In this document: piece by piece, positions 9,236-18,914 of the stretch | Layout of the letters: each line of letters starts with the position of its first letter | Position numbering within the stretch: the stretch's first letter is position 1 | Assembly: GCA_025062195.1 (NCBI GenBank) | Contig: JANXAS010000009.1 | Coordinates: 12,796 to 76,222, forward strand | Direction of reading: 5' to 3' | Origin: Armatimonadota bacterium | Lineage (GTDB): Bacteria; Armatimonadota; Fervidibacteria; Fervidibacterales; Thermosaccharophagaceae | DNA: 63,427 nucleotides | The notes under the pieces: generated by a model | Databases searched by the model: none | Told to the model about the DNA's origin: nothing | The model's input: only the letters and a program-made list of their open reading frames with translations | Translations under genes and position numbers: made by a program

Positions 9236-10948
9236 ATGTTGAAGTTGCTCAAAGTTAAGAACCTCGCTCTAATCGATGAACTTGAGCTCAAGCTGCATCC
9301 TGGGTTGAATGTTCTCACCGGCGAGACTGGCGCTGGTAAGTCAATCCTCATAAATGCCATATCGCTCGCTGTTGGCGAGCGCGCCGACATTGAGCAAATA
9401 CGCACCGGTGCCGATGCTGCAATTGTTGAGGCTACTTTTGACCTATCTGGGAGAGAGGCTATCCAACAGACTTTGAAGGAGTTGTGCGGCAGCGAACAGG
9501 ATGAGCTTGTCATCTGCAGGGTTTTGGAACGCATTGGAAGAACGAGGTGCTTCATCAATGGGCATCCGGTCAGCTTGAAGGCGCTAAAACGCGTTGGCGA
9601 ATTGCTTGTTGACATACATGGTCAACATGAGCATCAATCGCTGCTTCATCCCGAGACGCATCTTGCCTACCTTGACAGGTATGGCGGTGAGCGACTGAAG
9701 GAGTTGCTTGAAGAATACCGATCCTTGTATGACGCCCTTAAGGAAGTTGAAGGGCTTAGGCGAAAGATAATGAGCAGCGAGCGTGATAGGGAAAGGCGAA
9801 TAGACTTGCTTCGCTATCAGATAAGAGAGATTGATGCTGCTAAGCTTGTCACGGGTGAAGAGGAGGAACTTCGCTCAGAGCGGCATAGGCTTTTGCACTC
9901 TGAAAAGTTAATTGAGGCGGTTGAGCGTGTCCGAAGGTGCTTGCATGGCGATGAGGAAGCTGAAGGAGCTGTGCCGCTGCTTATGAGCGCATTAGCTGAG
10001 TTGAGAAAAGCATCGCAATGGGATGACGGGTTAAATGAGCATTCGGGGCAGATTGAGCAGCTGCTCTATTCGCTTGAGGATGTGACGAAGTGCATTGACG
10101 AATATGCTTCAAAGCTTGAATTCAACCCGCAGAGGCTTGAGGAGATTGAGGGCAGGCTTGCCCTAATAAGCGCTCTGAAGCGCAAATATGGAGATAGCGT
10201 TGAGGAGGTGCTCGCATACAGGCAGCGTATTGAGGCGGAGTTAAATCTGCTTGAGTCACATGAGGAACACCTTGAGGAACTTGAGAGAAAATCTTCCGAG
10301 TTGAGGCAAAGGCTGGCGCATGTTGCCGGAGAACTTTCAAAGGTAAGGAACGAATCCGCAAAGGAAATGGAGAGGGCGATGGAAGAGCAGCTGCATTCGC
10401 TGATGATGGATAGAGCTCGGTTTAAGGTGTCCTTAGTCAGGGAGGTGGACGAAAACGGATTGGCTGTTGATGGCGATAAATATGCCTTTGATAGGGATGG
10501 CATTGACCGAGTTGAATTTCTGATCTCGCCAAATGAGGGTGAGCCGTTGAAGCCACTCGCTAAGATAGCATCTGGTGGTGAAATATCACGAATTATGCTT
10601 GCCTTGAGAGCCATCCTGCGTTCAGCGCATGAGATACCAACGCTCATCTTTGACGAAATTGATGTTGGAATAGGTGGGCGCACAGCTGAAGCGGTCGGTA
10701 AGAAGCTAAAGAGCGTCTCCAGGTATGCTCAGGTAATATGTGTCACGCACCTGCCACAGATTGCGTGCATGGCTGATGCTCATATCAGCGTCAGAAAAGT
10801 GATTCATCGCGGGCGAACGGTGATACAAGTTCATCACCTTTCGTTTGATGAGCGCGTTGCTGAAATAGCAAGGATGCTTGCTGGCGCAAGAGTTACCGAG
10901 ACAACATTGAAGCAAGCCGCTGAGATGCTAACTGGGCAAGCCGGTTAG
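9236..10948 (+). CDS. recN: DNA repair protein RecN
   Basis: A 570-residue SMC-like ATPase acting in double-strand break repair. Walker A is GETGAGKSI (about 30-38). The ABC signature region KIASGGEISRIMLAL is near 445-459 and Walker B TLIFDEIDVGIGG near 470-482. A long coiled coil lies between, rich in Glu, Leu and Arg (about 155-375). Length and domain order are normal. It follows nadK and precedes the steA/steB-like pair, an arrangement I recall as recurrent in Actinobacteria and Firmicutes-like genomes. Confidence 0.96.
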   Translation: MLKLLKVKNLALIDELELKLHPGLNVLTGETGAGKSILINAISLAVGERADIEQIRTGADAAIVEATFDLSGREAIQQTLKELCGSEQDELVICRVLERIGRTRCFINGHPVSLKALKRVGELLVDIHGQHEHQSLLHPETHLAYLDRYGGERLKELLEEYRSLYDALKEVEGLRRKIMSSERDRERRIDLLRYQIREIDAAKLVTGEEEELRSERHRLLHSEKLIEAVERVRRCLHGDEEAEGAVPLLMSALAELRKASQWDDGLNEHSGQIEQLLYSLEDVTKCIDEYASKLEFNPQRLEEIEGRLALISALKRKYGDSVEEVLAYRQRIEAELNLLESHEEHLEELERKSSELRQRLAHVAGELSKVRNESAKEMERAMEEQLHSLMMDRARFKVSLVREVDENGLAVDGDKYAFDRDGIDRVEFLISPNEGEPLKPLAKIASGGEISRIMLALRAILRSAHEIPTLIFDEIDVGIGGRTAEAVGKKLKSVSRYAQVICVTHLPQIACMADAHISVRKVIHRGRTVIQVHHLSFDERVAEIARMLAGARVTETTLKQAAEMLTGQAG

Positions 10949-11013
10949 CTTTTACCTATACGCCTGCAATCGGACGGAACTGGGCACGGCATCGCAATGT
11001 CGTGGTGAGGGAT

Positions 11014-12165
11014 ATGAAGGGTGTCATACGGGCTCCGGTGCGTTTGGATAGACGCACAAAAAGGCTTGTCAGGAGGTTGAGGCAAGGCGAGATTGCCCTA
11101 ATTGATCACGAAGACATTGATGTGATTGCGGCACACAGCCTGATTGAGGCAGGGGCATCGGTCGTGATAAATGTTTCAAATTCAGCTACGGGCAACTTGC
11201 CCCCTGAGGGGGCTGAGTTTCTCCTTTCGCACAGTATACCGCTAATTGACCAGATGGATGAGAGAGCTTTTGAGTTGTTGCAAGATGGTAAGGTGGTGGA
11301 AGTTAATGTATTGACTGGCGAGCTTAAGTTTGACGGAATTGTGCTTCGTGGCAAACCGCTCACAGCTGATGAACTCTCTAGCAGGCGTGAGGCATTCTCA
11401 AAGCGCATCAGCGAGGTCATTGAGGCATTCGTTAAAAACACGCTTGACTACATCCAACGGGAGGGCAAGGAGTTGCTCTCCGGCAAGATAGCGCCGCCAC
11501 AGCTAAAAACGAAATTGCGTGGCAGACATGTGCTCATTGTGACTCGTGGGCGCGGATACAAAGACGACCTAAAAGCGATAATGCCATATGTGCGCGATGA
11601 GCGCCCCGTGCTTATCGGCGTTAATGGTGGTGCGGATGCCCTCCTTGAGTTTGGATTAAAACCCGACATAGTCTTTGGAGACATGGACAGTGTTTCCGAG
11701 AAGGCGCTCAAGTGTGCCACCGATATTGTTGTTCATGCATACCCTGATGGGAGTGCACCGGGGCTTGATAGGTTAAAGGGACTTGGCTTAAACGCCGTTA
11801 CATTTTCAGTGCACGGGACGAGTGAGGATGCGGCGATGCTGCTTGCATATGCTTGTGGTGCAAGCCTCATCATAGCGATTGGGACACACACGAGTTTTGT
11901 TGAGTTCCTTGAGAAGGGACGCAAAGGGATGGCAAGCACATTCCTAACGAGATTGCGCCTCGGGCATTTGCTTGTGGACGCAAAAGGCGTCAGCCAACTT
12001 TACTCGGAAAGGTTAAAGCTGTGGCATATAGTTGTGCTTCTGATGCTCGGTGCTATTTCTGCGCTCATCATTGCGAAGCTATCACCATACACTGTGAGTT
12101 TCCTCAGGGCGATCGCATTGTGGTTTGTTGTGAGGTTTGAGAGGCTCTTCAATTTGATGTTTTAA
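11014..12165 (+). CDS. steA: SteA-like protein (putative cytokinetic ring protein, TPK-like fold)
   Basis: A 383-residue protein. The N-terminal part holds ALIDHEDIDVIAAHSLIEAG and a conserved V-N-V-S-x-S-A-T-G-N-x-P segment. The centre resembles thiamine pyrophosphokinase (GVNGGADALLEFGLKPD, GDMDS). One transmembrane helix lies near the C-terminus (about 340-362). This layout matches the SteA family, which in Corynebacterium works with the membrane protein SteB in cell separation. The family match is from motif memory, and a role in this organism is inference. ATG 11014 has GGTGAGG just upstream; two GTGs at 11002 and 11005 are alternatives. Confidence 0.82.
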   Translation: MKGVIRAPVRLDRRTKRLVRRLRQGEIALIDHEDIDVIAAHSLIEAGASVVINVSNSATGNLPPEGAEFLLSHSIPLIDQMDERAFELLQDGKVVEVNVLTGELKFDGIVLRGKPLTADELSSRREAFSKRISEVIEAFVKNTLDYIQREGKELLSGKIAPPQLKTKLRGRHVLIVTRGRGYKDDLKAIMPYVRDERPVLIGVNGGADALLEFGLKPDIVFGDMDSVSEKALKCATDIVVHAYPDGSAPGLDRLKGLGLNAVTFSVHGTSEDAAMLLAYACGASLIIAIGTHTSFVEFLEKGRKGMASTFLTRLRLGHLLVDAKGVSQLYSERLKLWHIVVLLMLGAISALIIAKLSPYTVSFLRAIALWFVVRFERLFNLMF

Positions 12166-12355
12166 TGTGGCGTGGGCACACCGCAAATGGAAAAACTTTT
12201 GAGAAATGCCCTTTGTGATTTGATGCCGCTTTTCACGGGAACGGCATTGATTAATGGCTGAGGGAGGTTTGTCTTGGAAGGGCATTTGAATTCCTCACAA
12301 GCAAATATGATTGATGGGTATGTTCCACTCATGTTGGCAAGATGGTGATGCCGCC

Positions 12356-13321
12356 ATGGGGATAGATGTTCGTTTCTATTATGCATCGCTTGTTGCCGTC
12401 CTGATTTTCTTCCTTATGGGTTTGCTCATAGGCATCGGGTTGAGCCGTCAACCAGCTGTTGAAAAACTCGCCGCACACATTGAGAAGCAGCTTCGGCAAT
12501 ACCGTGAGGAAGTCAATAAGCAGTTGAGGGCGAGGGAACAGCTAATACGCTCATTGCAATCTGAGCTTGCCAACATGAGTCAAAGGATGACTTGGCATGA
12601 GCAGTTTCTGCGCGCAGCTGCGCCAATGCTTCTTAGCGGGGTGTTGCAACATCGTAATATAGCCGTTGTTGTGACGGCTCCGGAAAGCGATATAGCTTTC
12701 TTAAACGATCTCAAGTTGATGCTAAGCGCTGCCGACGGCACGGTTCGGTCTGTGACGAGAATTCATAGAGTCGCATTCACCATGTCTGAGGATGCCATCG
12801 CAAGGCTTGCAAGCAAACTGTCGGTGCAGCCGGCTGCCGGTGTTCATGACTTGCGTTCGGCATACCGAAAGGCGCTTATTGCAAAGCTCGCACAGCTTAT
12901 CAGGTTCGGCGATCAAAATGACCAGCTCAGGAAATATGTGCATGGTGGTTGGACGACGATTTCGGGGGATTACTCACACCCAGTTGGAGCTGTAATATTC
13001 ATTAGCGCTGTCAAAGCGCTTAGGGATCAAAGCGAGTTTGAGGCAATAGACATTGAACTCGTTAGGGCGTTGAAGGTGCTTGGGGCAAAAGTTGTGGTGT
13101 GCGAGACATCCGGCGTTGAGAAATCCATTGTGCCAGTGTGCCGACATGTCGGGGTGCCCACGGTTGATAACGCCGAATCAGCCATTGGACAGATTTGCAT
13201 CGTCTATGCGCTTGCGGGGCAGGAAGGCAACTACGGTTGGAAGGAGACGGCGAGGACGCGCTTTCCCGATTTGCGGTTGGGCAATAGGGCTGTGAGCGCT
13301 CAAGCTAAGCCAGCTCGATGA
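12356..13321 (+). CDS. SteB/MctB-like membrane protein (DUF3186 family)
   Basis: A 321-residue protein. One transmembrane helix (about 10-30, YYASLVAVLIFFLMGLLIGI) is followed by a coiled coil (40-90, QLRQYREEVNKQLRAREQ-type) and a C-terminal alpha/beta domain. The order MGIDVRFYY, helix, then coiled coil is typical of the MctB/SteB family, first described as a mycobacterial copper transporter and later as a SteA partner. Its position directly after the steA-like gene supports the SteB reading over a copper function. ATG 12356 is chosen because family members start a few residues before the helix; the frame opens further upstream to 12311. Confidence 0.78.
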   Translation: MGIDVRFYYASLVAVLIFFLMGLLIGIGLSRQPAVEKLAAHIEKQLRQYREEVNKQLRAREQLIRSLQSELANMSQRMTWHEQFLRAAAPMLLSGVLQHRNIAVVVTAPESDIAFLNDLKLMLSAADGTVRSVTRIHRVAFTMSEDAIARLASKLSVQPAAGVHDLRSAYRKALIAKLAQLIRFGDQNDQLRKYVHGGWTTISGDYSHPVGAVIFISAVKALRDQSEFEAIDIELVRALKVLGAKVVVCETSGVEKSIVPVCRHVGVPTVDNAESAIGQICIVYALAGQEGNYGWKETARTRFPDLRLGNRAVSAQAKPAR

Positions 13322-13376
13322 AGACGATGCATAGGCTCACAGTGAATATATTGTGATGCGATTGAGGGATTGTCCC

Positions 13377-14087
13377 ATGATGATATGTCATGAACCAGTT
13401 AAGCGAGTTTCGGTCATCATACCGGCATACAATGAAGCTGAAAGAGTTGGCTTAACAGTAACAGCTGTCTGGCAGCTGCCGAATGTTATTGAAGTCATCG
13501 TGGTTGATGATGGTTCAACCGATAACACTGCTGAAGTCGCCCACAACCATGGCGCCTCAGCTGTTATTAGGTTGGGGAGAAACTATGGTAAGGGAACGGC
13601 GCTCATGCACGGTGTAAAAGCATCTCATGGTGATGTGCTTTTGTTCGTTGACGCAGATCTCGGTTTAAGCGCCTTCAACCTTGAGCCGCTTATACAAAAG
13701 GTGATTGACGGCGATGCCGATATGGCTATTGCCGCGCCTATTCCCAAAGGTGGCATTGGTGGCTTTGGACTCGCAAAAGCTGTTGCCAGGCTCGCTATAG
13801 CGCTTGCCGTGGGAGTTGTGCTTAAAGCGCCGCTTTGCGGGCAGAGAGCGGTGCGCCGCGAATTGGTTGAGCGCGTCGGTCGGTTCGCATATGGATTTGG
13901 AGTTGAGGTTGGATTTACAATTGACGCCATCTCGTGTGGTGCACGCATCGTTGAAGTCCCGCTCGCATTTGAACACCGCTACACAGGTCGCACTATCAGA
14001 GGGTTTATTCACAGGGGAAGGCAGTTGCTGGACATATTGAGAGCGTCTCTGCCAAGGCTTCTCTCATCAAAACTTCGTCCGCTTTAA
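13377..14087 (+). CDS. Family 2 glycosyltransferase (dolichol-phosphate sugar synthase-like)
   Basis: A 236-residue GT-A fold enzyme. VSVIIPAYNEAERV starts the domain, VVDDGSTDNT and FVDADL are the nucleotide-sugar and metal-binding motifs, and GQRAVRREL follows at about 155. It resembles polyprenyl-phosphate sugar transferases that act at the inner face of the membrane. ATG 13377 has GAGGG eight bases before it; GTG 13353 and ATG 13356 are in frame upstream. It lies between the steB-like gene and a MraY-like transferase, suggesting a lipid-linked envelope polymer. Confidence 0.88.
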   Translation: MMICHEPVKRVSVIIPAYNEAERVGLTVTAVWQLPNVIEVIVVDDGSTDNTAEVAHNHGASAVIRLGRNYGKGTALMHGVKASHGDVLLFVDADLGLSAFNLEPLIQKVIDGDADMAIAAPIPKGGIGGFGLAKAVARLAIALAVGVVLKAPLCGQRAVRRELVERVGRFAYGFGVEVGFTIDAISCGARIVEVPLAFEHRYTGRTIRGFIHRGRQLLDILRASLPRLLSSKLRPL

Positions 14088-14127
14088 GGGCGTTGCGCAA
14101 AGGCAACTTCAAAATGGTGGCTTAACG

Positions 14128-14958
14128 ATGGCGGGCTGTCATCCAATCGTCTTTTTCGCTATGTTAATTCCATTTGCGGTTGTGCCGCTCGGTATGCTTG
14201 CATTAATGCGATGCGGTGATTTATTGAGGCGAAATTTCCGCAATCAAGCTGTCATCACCTCGGGTGGCGTTGCCATATATGCGTCGTTTGCATTGCAGCT
14301 TGCGATTGCCTGCATCGCCATTATTCACTTAGCGAGCTTATGCTCACTTATAGCGCTTGTTGCGGGCTGGTTTCTTTTCGTCGGATTGATTGACGATATC
14401 TTTGGCGACCGGGTTTGGCGCGGGCTTAGCGGGCACATAAGAGCGTTGCTTCATCAGCGCCGCATTACTACTGGATTGATCAAAGCCATCGGGGGAATCT
14501 TGGGAACAGCCGTTGTTGTTCTTTGGCACAGCGGACAAATCGCCAAGCCACCTTTAGAATCACTGTTTGGCATAGCTCTTATTTGCCTGTCAGCCAACGG
14601 GATTAATCTGCTTGACAAGCGACCGTCACGAGCCCTGAAGGTTTTTTGGGTGCTATGTGGGTGCTCGTTCGCTTTGGCGGACAGCAGCGGGCGCTGCATT
14701 GTAGCTATGCTTGCAGCTTCAACTTTACCATATGCCTTTTACGACTTTACATGCCGCGCTATGCTTGGCGATGCCGGCGCGAATATGCTTGGCGCTGCAC
14801 TCGGTAGCTTCATTTGGGCGGCAACGCCGCTTAAGTTCCAGTTGGTTGTATTGGCACTTTTGGTCGCGCTGCATGTGTATGCCGAAAAACGCTCATTGAC
14901 AGAGGCTATAGCGAGTTCAAAAGTGCTTAGTTGGTTTGATAGGATTGGAGTGAGATGA
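14128..14958 (+). CDS. MraY/WecA-like phospho-sugar polyprenyl-phosphate transferase
   Basis: A 276-residue polytopic membrane protein with about eight to nine hydrophobic helices. It has GLIDDIFGD (the aspartate pair that binds Mg), NGINLLDKRPSRALK and MLGDAGANMLGAALG, all typical of the PNPT superfamily. It is shorter than MraY (about 320-360) and has the NLLDxRPxRALK variant seen in uncharacterised MraY-like proteins near steA/steB. The sugar donor is unknown. The 40-base gap to the GT2 gene suggests one transcript. Confidence 0.82.
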   Translation: MAGCHPIVFFAMLIPFAVVPLGMLALMRCGDLLRRNFRNQAVITSGGVAIYASFALQLAIACIAIIHLASLCSLIALVAGWFLFVGLIDDIFGDRVWRGLSGHIRALLHQRRITTGLIKAIGGILGTAVVVLWHSGQIAKPPLESLFGIALICLSANGINLLDKRPSRALKVFWVLCGCSFALADSSGRCIVAMLAASTLPYAFYDFTCRAMLGDAGANMLGAALGSFIWAATPLKFQLVVLALLVALHVYAEKRSLTEAIASSKVLSWFDRIGVR

Positions 14959-15042
14959 GCGGTTCATTGTGTCAAATTGAATGAGCTAACGGTTAGGTAA
15001 AGGGCAATCAAAAACCGTGACAGCGGGGGGCTTGAGTTTGAA

Positions 15043-16152
15043 ATGAGATGGATATCAGCACTTCGCTTGAGTGCTGTGTTTGTGTTTTCATTCACCATTT
15101 GTTCATCAGAGTTTATCATCGCTGTCCAAGGTTCGCATAGTGACACAAATGTTGAAGTGGTTGGGAAAGCCGAGAAGGTGACAATGACTTACGCTGCCAA
15201 CCTTCATGGGCGTAGAAAATACAAGTTGATCGTTAGTGCCGACGCATCAACAACTCTTGGCATGTTGCGCACGCCATTGCAATTCAGCGCAAACATGGAC
15301 ATTGAGACAGCCATCAAGCGACGGATGCGTTCTGGTGAGTTGCTCATGGATGTGAGCGTAGTCGGCGGTGTAATGCGCCTCTTCGGGCAGGGATGGAGAC
15401 AGGTGGATAGGGTCGCAAAGCATACGGTTACCATTACAATGACGCCTCGTGGGCAGGTCCTTACCGTTTCAGGTCTTTCAACTGGTGATGTCTTTGAAGT
15501 CGCAGCTGGCTTAGATGTGGTGAGCTTGGCTGTTGGAGCACTTTGCGTCGGCTTGCCGGATAAGCCGGTCGGAGTGGGGGATGCATGGCAAGTTGAACAT
15601 CATATTGGTGGTAAGCATTCAATCACAGCGCATACGAGACTCACTAAGTTGAGCAATCCATCTCAAGAACAAACCATCGCACACCTTGAGACGAAATATG
15701 ATTTGCCGCTTGACTGGTTCATCCCAGCTGAGCTTAGGGCGATATATGAACTCCGTGCCTATCACAAGGGCGTAACACAGGTCAGTTTTAACTGCCGTGC
15801 CGGGTGCGTTGAAGAAGCATCAGGAGTTATTGAGATTGAGGTGCGCATGTCAGTGCCAATTGAAGAGCTGCCTCCTGAATTGATTGCAGCTGCTGTTAGA
15901 CCCACTTTAACCCCGGCACAGAGAGAGCAACAAAACGATCTGAAAGGTGAAGCGACGGGTGATGAAGGCGCAGGGCAAGCTGAAGAAAAAGTTGATGGAA
16001 ATGCGGGCGTTGAAGAGGAGCAGGGTGAGGAACATGAGCGAGAGGGCACACCGTCAAAGGGTGGAGAGAATGTTGATGGGGTGCAGTTGCCAAGGGAAGT
16101 GCCGATGACCATAACGATAAAAGCAGAGTTTCAACTCATCAAGTTAGAGTGA
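15043..16152 (+). CDS. Exported protein of unknown function with acidic C-terminal linker
   Basis: A 369-residue protein with an N-terminal signal peptide (6-30). A beta-rich domain extends to about residue 290, with no family I recognise; the pattern GDAWQVEHHIGGKHS and the repeated strands resemble DUF6263-like exported domains. Residues 295-345 are low-complexity and rich in Glu, Gly and Lys (EEKVDGNAGVEEEQGEEHE). A final beta strand motif MTITIKAEFQL follows. It trails the envelope block by 84 bases and may be secreted or surface-attached. No function is assigned. Confidence 0.7.
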   Translation: MRWISALRLSAVFVFSFTICSSEFIIAVQGSHSDTNVEVVGKAEKVTMTYAANLHGRRKYKLIVSADASTTLGMLRTPLQFSANMDIETAIKRRMRSGELLMDVSVVGGVMRLFGQGWRQVDRVAKHTVTITMTPRGQVLTVSGLSTGDVFEVAAGLDVVSLAVGALCVGLPDKPVGVGDAWQVEHHIGGKHSITAHTRLTKLSNPSQEQTIAHLETKYDLPLDWFIPAELRAIYELRAYHKGVTQVSFNCRAGCVEEASGVIEIEVRMSVPIEELPPELIAAAVRPTLTPAQREQQNDLKGEATGDEGAGQAEEKVDGNAGVEEEQGEEHEREGTPSKGGENVDGVQLPREVPMTITIKAEFQLIKLE

Positions 16153-16457
16153 GAAAGCCCATTCAAGCTTCGTCTCCGTTAGCGCAATCTAACCTGATGG
16201 TCATTGTGCGCCATAAAATTGAGCGTGGGTGGCGCATTTGATGCGAGTGCAACCATAGCCACCACGATTCGCTTTTGAACGATGTCCACACCGCAAACAA
16301 CACATCAGGTAGGGATAACTTCAGCGGCGAGATTTTAAAATCCATAAATTAAGGCGCCTCGGCTTTACCTCCTCCCTTGCAACTATGTTGCATTATGAAT
16401 TTGAGGTGTTTGTTTGCGCCTTGAAGATTGTGAGTTTATCTGGGGGTGAATCCCAAG
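16153..16457. other. Intergenic region upstream of the isopropylmalate dehydrogenase-like gene
   Basis: No gene, tRNA or clear terminator. It presumably carries the promoter of the following gene. A G-rich GGGGGTG at 16442-16448 serves as ribosome binding site if GTG 16458 is the start. Confidence 0.4.
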
Positions 16458-17534
16458 GTGGCAAGCTGCGGAAAAGTTTACAAGATTGCTGTTATACCTG
16501 GTGATGGCATCGGACCCGAGGTTGTGCGAGAGGGTTTAAAAGTGCTTGAAGCAGCTGCTTCTGCTGCCGGGATGAAGTATGAAATTGCTTGTTATGATTT
16601 TGGCGGTGAGAGATACCTTCGCACCGGCGAGGCTCTCCCGGAAAGTGCCATTGACGAGTTGCGCACATTTGATGCCATTTACTTTGGTGCCATAGGTCAC
16701 CCGGATGTCCCTCCCGGGGTGCTTGAGAGGGGCTTGCTATTGCGCATCAGATTTGAGCTTGACCTTTATATAAACCTTCGCCCGGTAAAACTCTACCCGG
16801 GTGTATGGACGCCGTTAAAGGACAAACATCCCGAAGATATTGATTTCGTGGTTGTGCGAGAGAATACCGAAGATGTGTATGTCGGCATTGGCGGATGGCT
16901 AAAGCGCGGCACTCAAGATGAAGTTGCATTTCAGGTCGCCGTCTATACAAGACATGGCACAGAAAGGTGCATCAAATATGCCTTTGAGCTTGCCAGATTG
17001 CGAAACAAGAAAAGAAGGGTGACGCTTGTTGATAAGTCAAATGTGCTCACATATGGGCATGAACTTTGGAGGAGGACATTTGAAGAGGTGGCAAAAGATT
17101 ATCCCGACATAGAGGCAGATCACGCTTATGTTGATGCGTGCTGTATGTGGATGGTTAAGAACCCAGAATGGTTTGATGTTATCGTCACGACAAACATGTT
17201 TGGTGATATCATCACCGATTTGGGGGCGATCATTCAGGGTGGTATGGGCGTTGCTGCCTCTGGCAACATACATCCGGGGCGGACTTCAATGTTTGAGCCG
17301 ATTCATGGGTCAGCTCCAAAGTATGCCGGAAAGAATGTAGCCAATCCCATCGCAGCTATACTCGCCATGCAAATGCTTGTTGATTTTTTGGGCGAGCATG
17401 AGACAGCAAAGCGCATTGAGCAAGCGTGTATAAGGGCATTGGGGAGCGGCAAGATAAAGTCAATGGAAGCCGGTAGGATGGGGATGAGCACATCCGAAGT
17501 TGGCGATTTCATTGCGAGCCTCGCGAGCGAATGA
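16458..17534 (+). CDS. Isopropylmalate/isocitrate-type beta-decarboxylating dehydrogenase (LeuB-like)
   Basis: A 358-residue NAD(P)-dependent decarboxylating dehydrogenase. It starts [14 protein letters not shown]. It contains [10 protein letters not shown] (substrate specificity loop), [21 protein letters not shown] (metal-binding aspartates) and [18 protein letters not shown]. These assign the family, but not whether the substrate is 3-isopropylmalate, homoisocitrate, tartrate or another malate analogue. The ENTED loop is less typical of classical LeuB (which has R-E-L-T-G-G). No other leucine genes are in the window. GTG 16458 has GGGGGTG nine bases upstream; GTG 16446 is an alternative. 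Confidence 0.88.
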   Translation: MASCGKVYKIAVIPGDGIGPEVVREGLKVLEAAASAAGMKYEIACYDFGGERYLRTGEALPESAIDELRTFDAIYFGAIGHPDVPPGVLERGLLLRIRFELDLYINLRPVKLYPGVWTPLKDKHPEDIDFVVVRENTEDVYVGIGGWLKRGTQDEVAFQVAVYTRHGTERCIKYAFELARLRNKKRRVTLVDKSNVLTYGHELWRRTFEEVAKDYPDIEADHAYVDACCMWMVKNPEWFDVIVTTNMFGDIITDLGAIIQGGMGVAASGNIHPGRTSMFEPIHGSAPKYAGKNVANPIAAILAMQMLVDFLGEHETAKRIEQACIRALGSGKIKSMEAGRMGMSTSEVGDFIASLASE

Positions 17535-17612
17535 GCCTTTAAGAGCAATGTCACATTTTCGTGCCGCAATGCTGTGTCAGCAAGTGTGTTCCGTGAATGG
17601 AGGTGTGGTCAA

Positions 17613-18896
17613 ATGAAGGTGCTTGTAGTGGGTTCTGGGGGGCGAGAACACGCCCTCGTTTGGAAATTGAAGCAAAGCCCACATGTCAAAGAGGTGCACT
17701 GTGCTTCGGGGAACGCTGGAATAGCTAAACTTGCAAAGTGTGTTGATATAGATGCTGAGGACATCCCTTCACTTGTAAGTTATGCTGAGGCGGAGAAAAT
17801 TGACCTCACCATTGTCGGGCCGGAGGCGCCACTTGCCGCTGGCATTGTGGACGAGTTTGAGAGGCGAGGTCTAAGGATATTCGGACCAAACAAACTCGCA
17901 GCGGAGATTGAATCAAGCAAGGCATTCTGCAAACAGCTGCTGCGCAAGTATGGTATACCGACGGCGCAGTTTGAAATCTTTGACGATGCAAGCGAAGCCT
18001 TGAAGTATGTGCGTTCTCACGGTGCGCCAGTTGTTGTAAAGGCAAGTGGTCTTGCTGCCGGGAAAGGAAGCATTGTGTGCAGGAGCGTTGAGGAAGCAGT
18101 TGATGCTGTTGAGAGGATCATGATTAGGCGAGAGTTTGGCTCATCCGGTGACCTCATCGTTGTTGAGGAGTATCTTGATGGTGAGGAAGCTTCAGTTATG
18201 GTCTTCACCGATGGCGAGGCTGTAAAGCCGATGCTGCCCTCGCAGGATCACAAGCCGGTGTTTGATGATGACACGGGACCAAACACCGGCGGCATGGGCG
18301 CTTATTGCCCGGTGCCAGCAATTGATGAGGCTCTGTTTGAACGCATAATTGAAACGATAATAAAGCCGACTGTGGCGGCAATGGCTGGAGAGGGGCGTCC
18401 ATACAAGGGCGTTTTATATGCGGGGTTAATGCTCACGGTAGAAGGACCAAAGGTGCTTGAATACAATTGCAGGTTTGGCGACCCGGAGACGCAGGCAGTT
18501 TTGCCACTGATGGACAGCGACCTTGTGGAGATAATCAACGCCGTCATAGATGGTCGTCTGAATGAGGCTGAGGTATGTTCGTCGCGACGCTGTTGCGTTT
18601 GCGTTGTCATGGCATCGGGTGGCTATCCGGGCAAGTATGAGAAGGGAAAGGTGATCACAGGAGTTGAAGATGCTGAGGCGCTTGACGATGTGATTGTATT
18701 TCATGCAGGCACCGCCGTTAAGGAAGGGCAATTAGTGACAAATGGCGGTAGAGTGCTTGGTGTAACTGCACTCGGTGACGATTTTCTCAGCGCTACAAAA
18801 CGTGCCTATGATGCCGTCTCACGGATCTGGTTTGATGGAATGCATTATAGACGGGATATAGGAAGACGAGCGCTGCGCCGCCTCGGATTGGCATAA
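17613..18896 (+). CDS. purD: Phosphoribosylamine-glycine ligase
   Basis: A 427-residue ATP-grasp enzyme joining glycine to phosphoribosylamine, step 2 of purine synthesis. N-terminal MKVLVVGSGGREHALVWKL, then GPEAPLAAGIVDEF, then the ATP-grasp core with ASGLAAGKG and EEYLDGEEASVM, SQDHKPVFDDDTGPNTGGMG, and the metal-binding EYNCRFGDPETQ. Complete and of normal length. ATG 17613 has GGAGGTG eight bases upstream. It converges with the corrinoid protein gene, only 18 bases apart, with no obvious terminator between them. Confidence 0.97.
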   Translation: MKVLVVGSGGREHALVWKLKQSPHVKEVHCASGNAGIAKLAKCVDIDAEDIPSLVSYAEAEKIDLTIVGPEAPLAAGIVDEFERRGLRIFGPNKLAAEIESSKAFCKQLLRKYGIPTAQFEIFDDASEALKYVRSHGAPVVVKASGLAAGKGSIVCRSVEEAVDAVERIMIRREFGSSGDLIVVEEYLDGEEASVMVFTDGEAVKPMLPSQDHKPVFDDDTGPNTGGMGAYCPVPAIDEALFERIIETIIKPTVAAMAGEGRPYKGVLYAGLMLTVEGPKVLEYNCRFGDPETQAVLPLMDSDLVEIINAVIDGRLNEAEVCSSRRCCVCVVMASGGYPGKYEKGKVITGVEDAEALDDVIVFHAGTAVKEGQLVTNGGRVLGVTALGDDFLSATKRAYDAVSRIWFDGMHYRRDIGRRALRRLGLA

Positions 18897-18914
18897 TGCA
18901 AGGTGTCGCTCCAG

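Noticed and set aside
1559-12178. Identical 15-mer AATGTGGCGTGGGCA at 1559-1573 and 12164-12178
   Set aside because: In 63 kb about two identical 15-mers are expected by chance, and the flanks differ.
12311-12355. Upstream start of the steB-like gene at 12311
   Set aside because: It adds a non-conserved N-terminus; the family begins just before the helix at ATG 12356.
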